A stretch of DNA of 64,000 bases from Firmicutes bacterium UBA4845 (GTDB taxonomy: Bacteria > Bacillota > Clostridia > Tissierellales > Sedimentibacteraceae): positions 102,172 through 166,171 of the forward strand of contig DHER01000101.1 in NCBI GenBank assembly GCA_002399975.1, in the 5' to 3' direction. How positions within the stretch are numbered: the stretch's first letter is position 1; every line of letters starts with the position of its first letter. The notes under the pieces are model-generated. The model saw only the letters and a list, made by a program, of their open reading frames with translations, ran no database searches and was not told the origin of the DNA. Positions 8,877-17,429 of this stretch are shown piece by piece. The translations under genes were made by a program, and so were the position numbers.

Positions 8877-9752
8877 TTACCGCTCATTTCCGAAAAAGAA
8901 TATTGAAAGCATTCCCGGCCCTGTATGTGTTCCCACAACCGGCCCTATGGGCATTATAAAAATATTCTTAACTTTAACTTCACTTTGCACCATTTCCTTT
9001 AACTTTTCAGCAGAATCAAGGTCATCTCCATGACCTATAAAAATTGTATGATCTTCAAGGTTTATACCTGATTCTTTCATATGATTTATCATAGTATGGC
9101 GTGCTTTGTTTGAACCCCGTACTTTATCTACCACAATGAGGCTTCCGCTCTTGTCCACAATCAATATGGGCTTTATCTTAAACATAGTCCCTGCAACAGC
9201 CGCGGTCTTTGACAGCCTCCCTCCTCTATAAAGGTGGTTCAAATCTTCAACAGTAAACCAGTGACATACATGAAGCTTTTTACTTTCAACCCATTCTGTC
9301 AAACGCTCAAGTGAATACCCCTGAATTTGCTTCTGCAGTGCGTGATATACAAGATACCCTAATCCTGTAGAGGCACAAAGCGTATCAATACAAATGATTT
9401 TTCTGTCAGGATATTTGAGTTTTAATTCTTCAATTGCAATTCCCGCAGACTGAATCGTACTGCTGAGGGCAGATGAAAAACAAAGATAAATAATGTCCAG
9501 TCCGTCCTTTAAATATGGCTCAAAAAATTTTGTGTAAGTGTATGTATTTATTTGAGCAGTACTTGAAGTTTTTCCGTCTCTCAAAGCATTATAAAAATCC
9601 TTCAAGGGCATTTCCCTGTAATCTGCATAGTGATTAAATTCATGGCCGTCCAATGTAACCGGCATAGGTATAACCTCAATGCTGCTGGGTTCATACAACT
9701 CAACACACAGGTCGGATGTAGCATCGGTTATAATTTTATATGTACTATCCAT
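8877..9752 (-). CDS. DegV family fatty-acid-binding protein
   Basis: A cytoplasmic protein of 291 residues with the DegV fold signature: the N-terminal KIITDATSDL, the STAQINTYTYTKFF region, YLCFSSALSSTIQSA and VIGxxxGPGMLS-like C-terminus (GPVVGTHTGPGML). DegV proteins bind fatty acids and in several Firmicutes act as FakB, presenting the acyl chain to the FakA kinase. No fakA is in this window, so that role is inference. The ATG at 9752 follows AGAGGAG. A large inverted repeat lies just upstream and overlaps the likely promoter. Confidence 0.92.
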   Translation of the reverse strand: MDSTYKIITDATSDLCVELYEPSSIEVIPMPVTLDGHEFNHYADYREMPLKDFYNALRDGKTSSTAQINTYTYTKFFEPYLKDGLDIIYLCFSSALSSTIQSAGIAIEELKLKYPDRKIICIDTLCASTGLGYLVYHALQKQIQGYSLERLTEWVESKKLHVCHWFTVEDLNHLYRGGRLSKTAAVAGTMFKIKPILIVDKSGSLIVVDKVRGSNKARHTMINHMKESGINLEDHTIFIGHGDDLDSAEKLKEMVQSEVKVKNIFIMPIGPVVGTHTGPGMLSIFFFGNER

Positions 9753-9796
9753 GTTTTTCTCCTCTATAACATTTACTCATATTTACTGATTTTTGC

Positions 9797-9831
9797 TGTG
9801 TTATTACGTACTTCGTACTTATAATAACACA
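9797..9831. promoter_or_regulatory. inverted repeat upstream of degV, possible operator or leader hairpin
   Basis: Ten-base perfect arms TGTGTTATTA and TAATAACACA flank a smaller GTAC-ttc-GTAC element. On the minus strand a possible promoter (TTGTTA, 18 bases, TATTAT) overlaps it, and degV starts 45 bases downstream. A repressor site is plausible. The rest of 9832-9970 shows nothing recognisable. Confidence 0.4.
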
Positions 9832-9975
9832 TGAACCAATTTTTTAACAAAAAAATAATATGTGCCCAAGGAGTAAATTTTACCAGCTGTTTATTTTCAG
9901 CCGTCAAACAATGATAACCCTTCTTTTACAGCTTATTTTGCAAAAATTACTTTCACTTAAATGTCAAAAAAACTC

Positions 9976-10004
9976 TTGACAGTGGATTGTTAAGCATTTA
10001 TACT
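9976..10004 (+). promoter_or_regulatory. sigma-A promoter of the SAM-riboswitch operon
   Basis: TTGACA, a 17-base spacer and TATACT. Transcription would begin about 40 bases before the riboswitch aptamer. Confidence 0.85.
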
Positions 10005-10050
10005 GGTAGAAACGTGTAAAGTACACATATATAATAAAATAAAAATTGAT

Positions 10051-10160
10051 TCTTATCAAGAGCGGTGGAGGAACTGGTCCAATGAAGCCCGGCAACCTGA
10101 ATATTTTATATTTTTATTCAAGGTGCCAATTCCTGCAAACCAATAGGTTTGAGAGATAAG
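10051..10160 (+). ncRNA. SAM-I (S-box) riboswitch aptamer
   Basis: Contains the conserved S-box blocks in order: CTTATCAAGAG (P1 5' strand and start of P2), GGTGGAGGAACTGGTCC, GATGAAGCCCGGCAACC-like core, GGTGCCAATTCCTGC and the closing GAGAGATAAG. P1 pairs CTTATC with GATAAG. Binding of S-adenosylmethionine stabilises P1 and leaves the following terminator free to form, so the operon is on when SAM is low. Confidence 0.96.
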
Positions 10161-10165
10161 AAAGT

Positions 10166-10205
10166 AAAAAAGACCTACTTTCTTATTTAGAAAGTAGGTC
10201 TTTTT
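10166..10205 (+). terminator. SAM riboswitch expression platform terminator
   Basis: Hairpin GACCTACTTTC / GAAAGTAGGTC closed by A and T tracts. Its 5' arm (10176-10186) is also complementary to 10156-10166, which includes the 3' strand of aptamer P1, giving an 11-bp antiterminator. The switch mechanism is thus readable directly from the sequence. Confidence 0.93.
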
Positions 10206-10245
10206 AACCATTTTTGCCATTTTTATTATCATAAGGAGGACTTAT

Positions 10246-11442
10246 ATGTCAAATATTAGAAAATCAATCGATGAAACAGTTTCAAAAAAATTATCTGAAT
10301 ATCAAAAAATAGCTTTAGATATTCACAATAAACCCGAAGTCAGCAACCATGAATTTTTTGCCAGTAAAACACTGTCCGATCAACTAATTAAAGAAGGATT
10401 TGAAGTAAATTTAAATGTAGCAGGACATCCTACAGGCTTTGATGCAAGATATAAAAGTTCAAAAGACGGGCCTACAGTTGTATTTTATGCAGAATATGAC
10501 GCACTTCCGGGAATAGGCCATGCATGCGGCCACAACCTTTTCGGCGCCACTTCTTCTTTAGCAGCTGTTGCATTAAAGGAAGTAATTGAAGAAACAGGAG
10601 GAGAAATCAGAGTTTATGGAACTCCGGGAGAAGAAGGAGGAGAGAATGGAAGCGCTAAAGGAAGTTTTGTTAAAAAAGGCTTTTTCGATGATGTAGATTT
10701 TGCATTAGGGGTACATCCCGGCTATGAACACAGAATGACTAAAGCCTACTTGGCCAACGATCCTGTTGATATAGAATTCTATGGAAAATCCTCTCACGCT
10801 GCAGCAGCTCCTGAAAAGGGAATCAATGCATTGGACGCAGTTATACAAGTTTACAATGCAAGCAACGCACTAAGACAACACTTAACAGACGATGTAAGAA
10901 TCCACGGAGTAATTACAAATGGAGGTGCAGCTGCAAATGTAGTTCCTGATTATGCAAGTGCTAGATTTTACCTTAGAGCCAAAACAAGGCCAACTCTTGA
11001 CAGCCTGTACAGTAAATTTGAAAATATAGTAAAAGGAGCGGCACTTCAAACAGGTGCAAGCTATAAATTCGGTCTGTTTCAGAACAGAGTTGATAATGTT
11101 GTTCAAACACCTTTATTTGATAAGGTTTACGAAAAAAATTTAAACAAATATGGTGAATTTATTACAGCCGAGACTTCAGACCAAAGCATGGGCTCCTCGG
11201 ATGTAGGCAATGTAAGCCAGGTTATCCCCACAATTCAGCCGTCTATTAAAATTTCCGACACATATGTTGCTGATCACAGTATTGAATTCAGAGAAGCCGC
11301 TAAAAGTGAATTAGGATTAAAATCAATAGGTTTGGGAGCTAAAGTTCTGTCCAATACTGCTTTAGATTTGATTTTAGATCCGGATCTTTTGGAAAAAATA
11401 AAAGAACAGCACCGGGAAAATGTAAAAAATCAGGACAATTAG
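10246..11442 (+). CDS. M20 family amidohydrolase / aminoacylase under SAM riboswitch control
   Basis: A cytoplasmic metallohydrolase of 398 residues in the M20D (amidohydrolase) group. Metal-site motifs are AEYDALPGIGHACGHN, YGTPGEEGGENG and GVHPGYEH, with the dimerisation-domain histidine in KSSHAAAAPEKG. Members cleave amide bonds of N-acyl or p-aminobenzoyl amino acids. Because it is the first gene after a SAM riboswitch and sits 11 bases before metN, the natural substrate is probably an N-acyl methionine or related sulfur amino acid derivative; this is inference from context. The ATG at 10246 follows AAGGAGG. Confidence 0.9.
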   Translation: MSNIRKSIDETVSKKLSEYQKIALDIHNKPEVSNHEFFASKTLSDQLIKEGFEVNLNVAGHPTGFDARYKSSKDGPTVVFYAEYDALPGIGHACGHNLFGATSSLAAVALKEVIEETGGEIRVYGTPGEEGGENGSAKGSFVKKGFFDDVDFALGVHPGYEHRMTKAYLANDPVDIEFYGKSSHAAAAPEKGINALDAVIQVYNASNALRQHLTDDVRIHGVITNGGAAANVVPDYASARFYLRAKTRPTLDSLYSKFENIVKGAALQTGASYKFGLFQNRVDNVVQTPLFDKVYEKNLNKYGEFITAETSDQSMGSSDVGNVSQVIPTIQPSIKISDTYVADHSIEFREAAKSELGLKSIGLGAKVLSNTALDLILDPDLLEKIKEQHRENVKNQDN

Positions 11443-11453
11443 GGAGAAAGCAA

Positions 11454-12488
11454 ATGATTCAATTGATTGATGTATCTAAAACCTTTACTTCAGGCAGCGG
11501 TACCGTAGATGCTGTCCGGGATATTAACCTGAATATTGAAGAATCGGAGATATTCGGGGTAATAGGGTATAGCGGAGCCGGAAAAAGCACACTGGTCAGA
11601 TGTATTAATTTGCTGGAGTGCCCAAGCAAGGGAAAAGTAATTATTAATGGAGTGGATCTTACTGAATTGGACGAAAAAAATTTACGGAAGTACCGTCAAA
11701 AAATAGGAATGATTTTTCAGCAATTTAACCTTTTTGCCTCTAGGACGATTTTTGAAAATGTAGCATTCCCGCTAAGATATAAGGGAATAAACAATGATGA
11801 AATAAATAAAAAAGTCGCTTCACTCTTAAAACTGGTAGGTATTTCTGATAAAGCTAAAGCTTATCCTTCTCAGCTGTCCGGCGGGCAAAAGCAAAGAGTT
11901 GCCATAGCAAGATCTTTGGCTAATGATCCCGGAATTTTACTGTGCGACGAAGCAACCTCCGCATTGGATCCTCAAACCACCCAATCTATATTGAAGCTGT
12001 TAAAGGATTTAAATAAAAAATTAGGCATAACAATAGTAATAGTTACTCATGAAATGAGTGTTATCAAAGAAATATGCAACAGAGTGGCTGTAATGAAAAG
12101 CGGCCGGATTGTAGAAGTAAATGATGTTATTTCAATTTTTAAAAACCCTCAGGCCCAAATAACGAAGGATTTTATAAATACTACTTCAAACTTTTCCCGT
12201 ATTGATGAATTGATTAAAGATAATTCATCAATAGTCAACCTTGAAAAAGGACAGCGAATATGCAGATTTGATTTTCATGGTTCAAACACAAAGGAGCCTA
12301 TAATTTCCAACATTTCAAGAAAACATGATGTAAGTGCAAGTATTATTTTTGCAAATGTTGAAGTAATATCAGAAACTGTCTTAGGATCTTTAGTTGTAAT
12401 ATTAAGCGGTGCTGAAGAATCACAGAAGTCTGTTATTCAGCACCTTAAAGACATTGACATTAACGTTGAGGTGATTAAAAGTGCTTGA
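11454..12488 (+). CDS. metN: methionine ABC transporter ATP-binding protein MetN
   Basis: The ATPase of the methionine importer, 344 residues. It has a Walker A GYSGAGKST (about residues 38-46), signature LSGGQKQRVAIARSL, Walker B ILLCDEATSALD and switch histidine in VTHEM. The C-terminal 80 or so residues match the NIL domain that lets cytoplasmic methionine inhibit transport. It overlaps metI by 8 bases, and GGGAGAAAGC precedes its ATG. The SAM riboswitch upstream supports methionine as substrate. Confidence 0.97.
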   Translation: MIQLIDVSKTFTSGSGTVDAVRDINLNIEESEIFGVIGYSGAGKSTLVRCINLLECPSKGKVIINGVDLTELDEKNLRKYRQKIGMIFQQFNLFASRTIFENVAFPLRYKGINNDEINKKVASLLKLVGISDKAKAYPSQLSGGQKQRVAIARSLANDPGILLCDEATSALDPQTTQSILKLLKDLNKKLGITIVIVTHEMSVIKEICNRVAVMKSGRIVEVNDVISIFKNPQAQITKDFINTTSNFSRIDELIKDNSSIVNLEKGQRICRFDFHGSNTKEPIISNISRKHDVSASIIFANVEVISETVLGSLVVILSGAEESQKSVIQHLKDIDINVEVIKSA

Positions 12489-13161
12489 AATATTAGAAAC
12501 ATACACGCCGAATTTACTTGACTATTCTGACGAATTTATTAAAAGTATATATGAAACACTGCAAATGATTTTTTTATCCGGAATTTATTCGTTTATTGCC
12601 GGGCTGATTCTGGGGACATTGATGGTTGTTACAAGAAAAGGTAACATAATGGAAAATAATCTTGTTTACCAGATAGTTGACAAATTTGTTAACTTATTCC
12701 GTTCAATACCTTTTGTTATTTTGATTACCGCTTTAATTCCTGTTACAAAAAAGTTAGTAGGAACATTTATCGGTGTAAAAGGAGCTATTTTCCCTCTTGT
12801 TATGGGATGTACCCCTTTCTTTATAAGACAGGTCGACATGGCTCTTTCGGATGTTGATAACGGCCTTATAGAGGCTGCACAATCCATGGGGATATCTCCT
12901 TTAGGAATAATTTTCAGGGTATACCTTAAAGAAAGCATACCTGCTCTTGCACGTTCAACGACTATAACCTGTATCAGTCTGCTGGGATTGACCGCTATGG
13001 GCGGTGCCGTCGGCGGAGGGGGTCTGGGTTCCTTTGTAATCAGGTATGGCCATAACAGATTTTATCAAGACATAACTTATGTTTCAGTTGTAGTAATATT
13101 AATTATAGTTTCAATAATTCAATTTATAGGCAACCTGGTTATAAAAAAGACTTCACACTAA
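12481..13161 (+). CDS. metI: methionine ABC transporter permease MetI
   Basis: The membrane subunit of the methionine importer, 226 residues, with about five hydrophobic helices. The ATPase-docking EAA loop is readable as EAAQSMGISPLGIIFRVYL, and the end GLGSFVIRYGHNRFYQDI is typical of MetI. The start is GTG at 12481, which overlaps the end of metN and implies translational coupling. Length is normal for the family. Confidence 0.97.
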   Translation: MLEILETYTPNLLDYSDEFIKSIYETLQMIFLSGIYSFIAGLILGTLMVVTRKGNIMENNLVYQIVDKFVNLFRSIPFVILITALIPVTKKLVGTFIGVKGAIFPLVMGCTPFFIRQVDMALSDVDNGLIEAAQSMGISPLGIIFRVYLKESIPALARSTTITCISLLGLTAMGGAVGGGGLGSFVIRYGHNRFYQDITYVSVVVILIIVSIIQFIGNLVIKKTSH

Positions 13162-13248
13162 ATAAAAGGAACAGCAGACTGCAAGGCTGCTATCCTCGTT
13201 ATATATAATTTTCTTGCAAATTCCATTATAATATAAGAGGAGGACAAT

Positions 13249-14073
13249 ATGAAAAAAATAATTTTAACATTAATATTTTCCCTGCTGTTGGCAGGATGTA
13301 CATCAGAAACCGGCACGCCGGCTCAATCAGGTGACTCAAATGTGAACGGTACAACCAAGGTGCGCGTAGGGCTGACTGAAAGTGATTCTAAAGTATGGAA
13401 CCATGTTAAGGAAGAAGCCGCAAAAGAGAATATCGATATAGAACTTATTCCTTTTGACTCATACCCTATTCCTAATGCTGCTTTGGACGCTGGAGAAATT
13501 GAAATGGATGCATTCCAGCACTATCTTTATCTGAATACGGAAATTGAGCAGCACGGATATGATATTTCAGTTATCGGTGAAACTGTTTTTGCACCTCTTG
13601 GACTTTATTCCAAAAAAATAAGCAATATTGATGAATTAAAAAACGGTGACACCATTGTAATTCCGGACGACGTTACAAATGGAGGACGTTCTCTTTTATT
13701 ACTTCAATCTGCCGGACTTATAACTGTAAATACGGACGATAACCTGTCCCCTGCTTTAAAAGACATAGAGAACCCAAGGAATTTTAATATCGTAGAACTT
13801 TCAGCCACAAACATACCGGCATCCCTTGAAGAAGCCCCTTTGGCAGCAATCAACTCAGGAGTAGCTGCCGATGCAGGAATTATTCCCACAAAAGACGCCA
13901 TTATACTGGAAGAAGCCAAGCCGGGAGAAAACCCCTATATAAACGTGATTGCTGTCCGCACCGAGGACAAGGATAATGAAGTTTACAAACGTATTGTGGA
14001 AATATATCAAACAGACGAAACAAAAAAAGTTATTGAAGAAGATACAAAGGTTTCCTCTATTCCCGTTTGGTAA
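13249..14073 (+). CDS. metQ: methionine-binding lipoprotein MetQ
   Basis: The extracytoplasmic substrate-binding component, 274 residues. A lipoprotein signal peptide ends with the lipobox LLAGC (C about residue 17), followed by a Ser/Thr/Gly linker. The NLPA-type domain has the usual KVRVGLTESDSKVW start, the IELIPFDSYPIPNAALDAGE segment (read in two halves) and FQHYLYLN. It starts 87 bases after metI behind AGAGGAGGACAAT. It completes the M20-metNIQ operon and is followed by a strong terminator. Confidence 0.97.
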   Translation: MKKIILTLIFSLLLAGCTSETGTPAQSGDSNVNGTTKVRVGLTESDSKVWNHVKEEAAKENIDIELIPFDSYPIPNAALDAGEIEMDAFQHYLYLNTEIEQHGYDISVIGETVFAPLGLYSKKISNIDELKNGDTIVIPDDVTNGGRSLLLLQSAGLITVNTDDNLSPALKDIENPRNFNIVELSATNIPASLEEAPLAAINSGVAADAGIIPTKDAIILEEAKPGENPYINVIAVRTEDKDNEVYKRIVEIYQTDETKKVIEEDTKVSSIPVW

Positions 14074-14090
14074 GATAGTCTTCAGGAAAT

Positions 14091-14140
14091 AAAAAAACAG
14101 GCATATGACAGCTTTCAGCTGATTTTTATGCCTGCTTATT
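14091..14140. terminator. bidirectional terminator between metQ and the thiamine-precursor operon
   Basis: Stem CAGGCATA / TATGCCTG (14098-14105 with 14127-14134) with an inner AGCT-ttc-AGCT hairpin. Seven A residues on the left give a U tract for the minus-strand operon, and the right side is T-rich for metQ. Confidence 0.8.
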
Positions 14141-14173
14141 TTCACAAATAAATCATTGTAAATTACTGTCCGT

Positions 14174-14911
14174 TTATTTAAGTACATTCAGTATTTTCTT
14201 TTTATATTCTAAAAACCTGTTGCTAACGTTAAAATCCTTATTTCTTGGCATTGGTTCTTCTATACACATTTCTTCAGTGATTCTGCCAGGTTTTCCTGCC
14301 ATAATATAAATTCTGTCTGCCAAAACCAACGCTTCATCTATATCGTGAGTAATCAAAAGTGAGGACAGCTTTATCTGATCCATTACCTGCAAATACCAAC
14401 GGTGCATGCTGCTTTTTGTTATGCTGTCCAAAGCACTGAAAGGCTCATCAAGCAACGCCACCTGGTCTGAAAACAGATAAGTTCTTAGAAGAGCAGCCCT
14501 CTGCCTCATTCCTCCTGACAATTGACTTGGATATTTTTTCTGCGTTCCTTCCAAACCGAACTCCTCAAAATATACTGATGCAACTTCTCTTGCCCTTGAT
14601 TTTTTTTCTCCTTTGATCACTAGAGGAAGCGACACATTGTCAATTATTGTTTTATAGGGCAGCAAAAGGTCTTTTTGGAGCATATAACTTACATTACCGG
14701 CTTTGCCGGTAATGTCTTTTCCGTCTAATTCCACTGTACCCTTCTCAGGCTTAATTAAACCTGATATAACATTAAACAGCGTGGTCTTGCCAACACCGCT
14801 TACGCCCAAAAGACATGCTATTTCTCCTTTATTCAATTCTATTGAAACATCTTCAATAATGTTTTTAGATTCATAACTTACAGTTATATTATTTGCAGTC
14901 AGTTTATACAT
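14174..14911 (-). CDS. thiZ: ABC transporter ATP-binding protein, thiamine precursor type (ThiZ-like)
   Basis: An ATPase of 245 residues with Walker A LLGVSGVGKTT, signature QLSGGMRQRAALLRTYL, Walker B VALLDEPFSALD and ITHDIDEAL. The sequence resembles the nitrate/sulfonate/taurine group, which includes ThiZ. It is the last gene of a TPP-riboswitch operon with an NMT1/THI5-type binding protein, so it most likely powers uptake of the pyrimidine precursor of thiamine (HMP or a derivative). Substrate is inferred from operon context. The ATG at 14911 lies 45 bases past the binding protein gene, with GGAGG upstream. Confidence 0.88.
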   Translation of the reverse strand: MYKLTANNITVSYESKNIIEDVSIELNKGEIACLLGVSGVGKTTLFNVISGLIKPEKGTVELDGKDITGKAGNVSYMLQKDLLLPYKTIIDNVSLPLVIKGEKKSRAREVASVYFEEFGLEGTQKKYPSQLSGGMRQRAALLRTYLFSDQVALLDEPFSALDSITKSSMHRWYLQVMDQIKLSSLLITHDIDEALVLADRIYIMAGKPGRITEEMCIEEPMPRNKDFNVSNRFLEYKKKILNVLK

Positions 14912-14956
14912 TTAATATTCCTCCAAGGCTGAGGCGTTCGAAATTATTATTAGTTA

Positions 14957-15967
14957 TTATTCAGGAAGATATTCATTTGTAAATCCTGACCCTTCAGGAA
15001 TTTCTATATCTACAAGCCCGCTTTCAAACAGCCATTGATAAAATTCGTCCCATCTTGCCTGATCTATGTGTCCCCATTTTCCTACTTCAGCTTTATATTG
15101 ATCTTTAAGCCAAGACTGGCTTTCTTTTACTATCTCGGGATCAAGTTCCAGTGCGGCATCTGATAAGATTTCTGCAGCAGCATCAGGATTTTCAATTGCA
15201 AATTCATATCCTTTTTGTACCGCTTTCAATGTTTTTTTTACTGTTTCAGGGTTGTTCTTTGCAAAATCATTGTTAACTATAATAACAGGACTGTAAAAAT
15301 CAAGTTCTTTTCCATAATCGGCGAACTTAAGGAAATTAGTTTCCAACCCTTTAACTTTAGTTGCAATTCCGTCCCAGGCATAGTATATCCATACAGAATC
15401 CACATTTGTTTGAAGAGCCGTTACAACATCAGTGACAGTACTTGGTATCATTTCTATATCTTCAAATTTTCCACCGTCATCTTCCACAACCTTTTTTATG
15501 ATTGCCTGCTCGGTCGGAAGGTTCCAAGTCGCATAAGAATGACCTTCCATCTTTGCCGGAGTATCTATTTCTTTTTCCTTTAAAGAAATGATACCCGAAG
15601 TATTGTGCTGAATTAACGCTGCCACAGCTGTTACAGGCAACGGATTTTCAGAGGCGAAATATGGAGCTAAATAGTCCTGAAAACTAATTCCAAATTCAGC
15701 ACCTCCGCCGCCAACAAGCATTTCAGCTCCGTCTTCCGGCGGCTGGATTATTTCCACATCGATTCCCTGTTCTGCAAAATACCCTTTCTCCTGGGCCACG
15801 TATATTCCAGTATGATTGGTATTAGGTGTCCAGTCAAGTACTATACGGATTTTCTCCTGTCCATTTTTTTCGTCATTTTTTGCCTCTTCAGACTGACTTG
15901 TACATGCCGTCAATGCTATCGCCAGCATCATTACTACAGCAATTATTACATTTAATTTCCTTTTCAT
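14957..15967 (-). CDS. thiY: NMT1/THI5-like substrate-binding lipoprotein (ThiY-like)
   Basis: An exported binding protein of 336 residues. The signal peptide ends in the lipobox LTACTSQ. The mature part begins with RIVLDWTPNTNHTGIYVAQ, a hallmark of the NMT1/THI5 family that binds pyrimidine thiamine precursors such as formylaminopyrimidine. A glycine-rich loop MLVGGGGAEFGIS also fits. The ATG at 15967 is preferred over upstream 15982 because GGAAGGGATAAAA precedes it. It lies between permease and ATPase genes in the TPP-controlled operon. Confidence 0.93.
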   Translation of the reverse strand: MKRKLNVIIAVVMMLAIALTACTSQSEEAKNDEKNGQEKIRIVLDWTPNTNHTGIYVAQEKGYFAEQGIDVEIIQPPEDGAEMLVGGGGAEFGISFQDYLAPYFASENPLPVTAVAALIQHNTSGIISLKEKEIDTPAKMEGHSYATWNLPTEQAIIKKVVEDDGGKFEDIEMIPSTVTDVVTALQTNVDSVWIYYAWDGIATKVKGLETNFLKFADYGKELDFYSPVIIVNNDFAKNNPETVKKTLKAVQKGYEFAIENPDAAAEILSDAALELDPEIVKESQSWLKDQYKAEVGKWGHIDQARWDEFYQWLFESGLVDIEIPEGSGFTNEYLPE

Positions 15968-15995
15968 TTTTATCCCTTCCACTATTAAATTAATA

Positions 15996-16778
15996 TTATT
16001 TGAATTTTGAATCTTCTTTTATTCTGTCCCAAGGCATCGAAGCTCTCTTCAGCAATGTAACTCCAAACATCAGCACAAGACTTATGAAGGAGATGAAAAA
16101 TATTACGGCAAACATTTTGTCAAATGAATATGACTTTCTTACTCTTGTCATATACACTCCAAGCCCTTTAAACCCTCCGAGCCATTCAGAAATAACGGCA
16201 CCTACAACAGAATAGGATACCGATATCCTAAGTCCGGAAAAAAAATGGCTCAAGGAGCTTGGAAATTTAATGTGAATAAAACACTGAGCTCTGTTGGCAC
16301 CCATTGCCTTCAACAAATTTAAAGCATCAGGATCGGCGGCATTAAATCCGTCCAATAATCCTATGGCTATAGGAAAAAATGTTGTGATTACAATAAGTGT
16401 TATTTTGGGTAGTATTCCGTACCCCATCCAAAGTACAAGCAGAGGCGCAATAGCAACTGTCGGCACTGTCTGAGTCAATATTAGAATAGGATATATGGAC
16501 TTGTACACAATAGGAAAGCAATCCATAATTACAGCTATTACAAATCCAAGCACAGTTCCTATAATAAGACCTAAAAATGACTCAGCCAAGGTTGTTTCCG
16601 CATGCTCCATCAGCAATGGAAAATCGTCTATAAATGCCGTCACTACATCAACAGGTGACGGCAGCATAAATTTCGGAACAACACCTGTGAAAGATAGTAT
16701 CTGCCACAGGCATAAAATCGCAATTATTGCTAATGCAGGTGAAATTTTATTTGTGATATTTTGTAACTTTTTGATCAA
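15996..16778 (-). CDS. thiX: ABC transporter permease, thiamine precursor type (ThiX-like)
   Basis: A membrane permease of about 260 residues with six hydrophobic helices and an EAA-type loop (NLLKAMGANRAQCFIHIKFP). It belongs to the SsuC/TauC group that includes ThiX. The best reading starts at TTG 16778, inside the 3' end of the thiamine-binding protein gene (overlap of 32 bases), with only a weak upstream GGCGGTG, so the exact start is uncertain. It is the second gene of the TPP-riboswitch operon. Confidence 0.88.
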   Translation of the reverse strand: MIKKLQNITNKISPALAIIAILCLWQILSFTGVVPKFMLPSPVDVVTAFIDDFPLLMEHAETTLAESFLGLIIGTVLGFVIAVIMDCFPIVYKSIYPILILTQTVPTVAIAPLLVLWMGYGILPKITLIVITTFFPIAIGLLDGFNAADPDALNLLKAMGANRAQCFIHIKFPSSLSHFFSGLRISVSYSVVGAVISEWLGGFKGLGVYMTRVRKSYSFDKMFAVIFFISFISLVLMFGVTLLKRASMPWDRIKEDSKFK

Positions 16779-17043
16779 TAGTCAACACACCGCCATCCGG
16801 GCTGAAACTTATCTTAACATATGAAGACACTGACGGGGCACCTGCTTTTACAGCTACCAATTGACAATTCTTCACAATTTCCATCAGCTTGTCATAGTCT
16901 CCTTCAATTGCTGTTTCACAAGGTCCTACATAATATTTAAGACCTGTACTCTTAATATAAGCAATTACCTCGTCAACTATACGAACTACTTCTTCATTTG
17001 AACTTACATTTGGTAAAACTTGAATAGCCACACTTGCTTTCAT
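16747..17043 (-). CDS. thiamine-binding protein (MTH1187/YkoF-like family)
   Basis: A small soluble protein of 98 residues with a ferredoxin-like fold pattern: SVAIQVLPN, YIKSTGLKYYVGPCETAIEGD and VKISFSPDGG. This family (Pfam Thiamine_BP) binds thiamine or its pyrimidine part in the cytoplasm and is often found with thiamine transport genes. It is the first gene of the operon, 147 bases past the TPP riboswitch terminator, with GGGAGG before ATG 17043. Its exact job (sensor, carrier or scavenger) is not known. Confidence 0.9.
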   Translation of the reverse strand: MKASVAIQVLPNVSSNEEVVRIVDEVIAYIKSTGLKYYVGPCETAIEGDYDKLMEIVKNCQLVAVKAGAPSVSSYVKISFSPDGGVLTIDQKVTKYHK

Positions 17044-17190
17044 TTAAGATTCCTCCCTTATAATTGTATCTTCGCAGTCTCGTTCACCAATGTATTTTGC
17101 TCCCTACTGATCGCATACATTGGGAATTTGTTGCGGTTGACCTACCGCCATTTTTTCTCCATAACGGTCGAAAAAATGGGGTTAGGGCAT

Positions 17191-17222
17191 ACAAAAAGCC
17201 TCTCCGGTAATGGGAGAGGCTT
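17191..17222 (-). terminator. TPP riboswitch expression platform terminator
   Basis: On the minus strand, AAGCCTCTCC / GGAGAGGCTT forms a 10-bp stem ending in a run of T. It lies about 20 bases after the aptamer and before the first gene. A second hairpin (about 17148-17180, CCATTTTTTC / GAAAAAATGG) follows it and has no clear role. Confidence 0.88.
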
Positions 17223-17239
17223 GTATATTAACTGTATAC

Positions 17240-17346
17240 ATTCTCCCTACGCCAGTATTATCTGGATCAGGTGCAAAGCATGCATGCTTTAGGGTCAAAA
17301 CATATAACGGTTTTATCTCAGCCTAACTCATCAGGCTCCCCTCTGA
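17240..17346 (-). ncRNA. TPP (THI element) riboswitch
   Basis: On the minus strand the conserved blocks appear in order: GGGGAGCCTGATGAG, GGCTGAGATAAAACC, GACCC, then CACCTGATCCAGATAATACTGGCGTAGGGA (17241-17270, written here as CCTGATCCAGATAA and GCGTAGGGA cores). Thiamine pyrophosphate binding should favour the downstream terminator and shut off the transporter operon. Confidence 0.96.
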
Positions 17347-17352
17347 TAATAA

Positions 17353-17381
17353 ATAGTATCACAGCAATACCGGACTGTCAA
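17353..17381 (-). promoter_or_regulatory. sigma-A promoter of the TPP-riboswitch operon
   Basis: Minus strand TTGACA, 17-base spacer, TACTAT. The predicted start coincides with the 5' end of the aptamer. Confidence 0.8.
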
Positions 17382-17429
17382 TAGTCGTATCACTGCAATT
17401 TACGCAGCAAGCGCATTTATTACAAAATA

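Noticed and set aside
17148..17180. Second hairpin after the TPP terminator as an extra terminator
   Set aside because: The stem uses A/T runs internally and has no following T tract; left unassigned.
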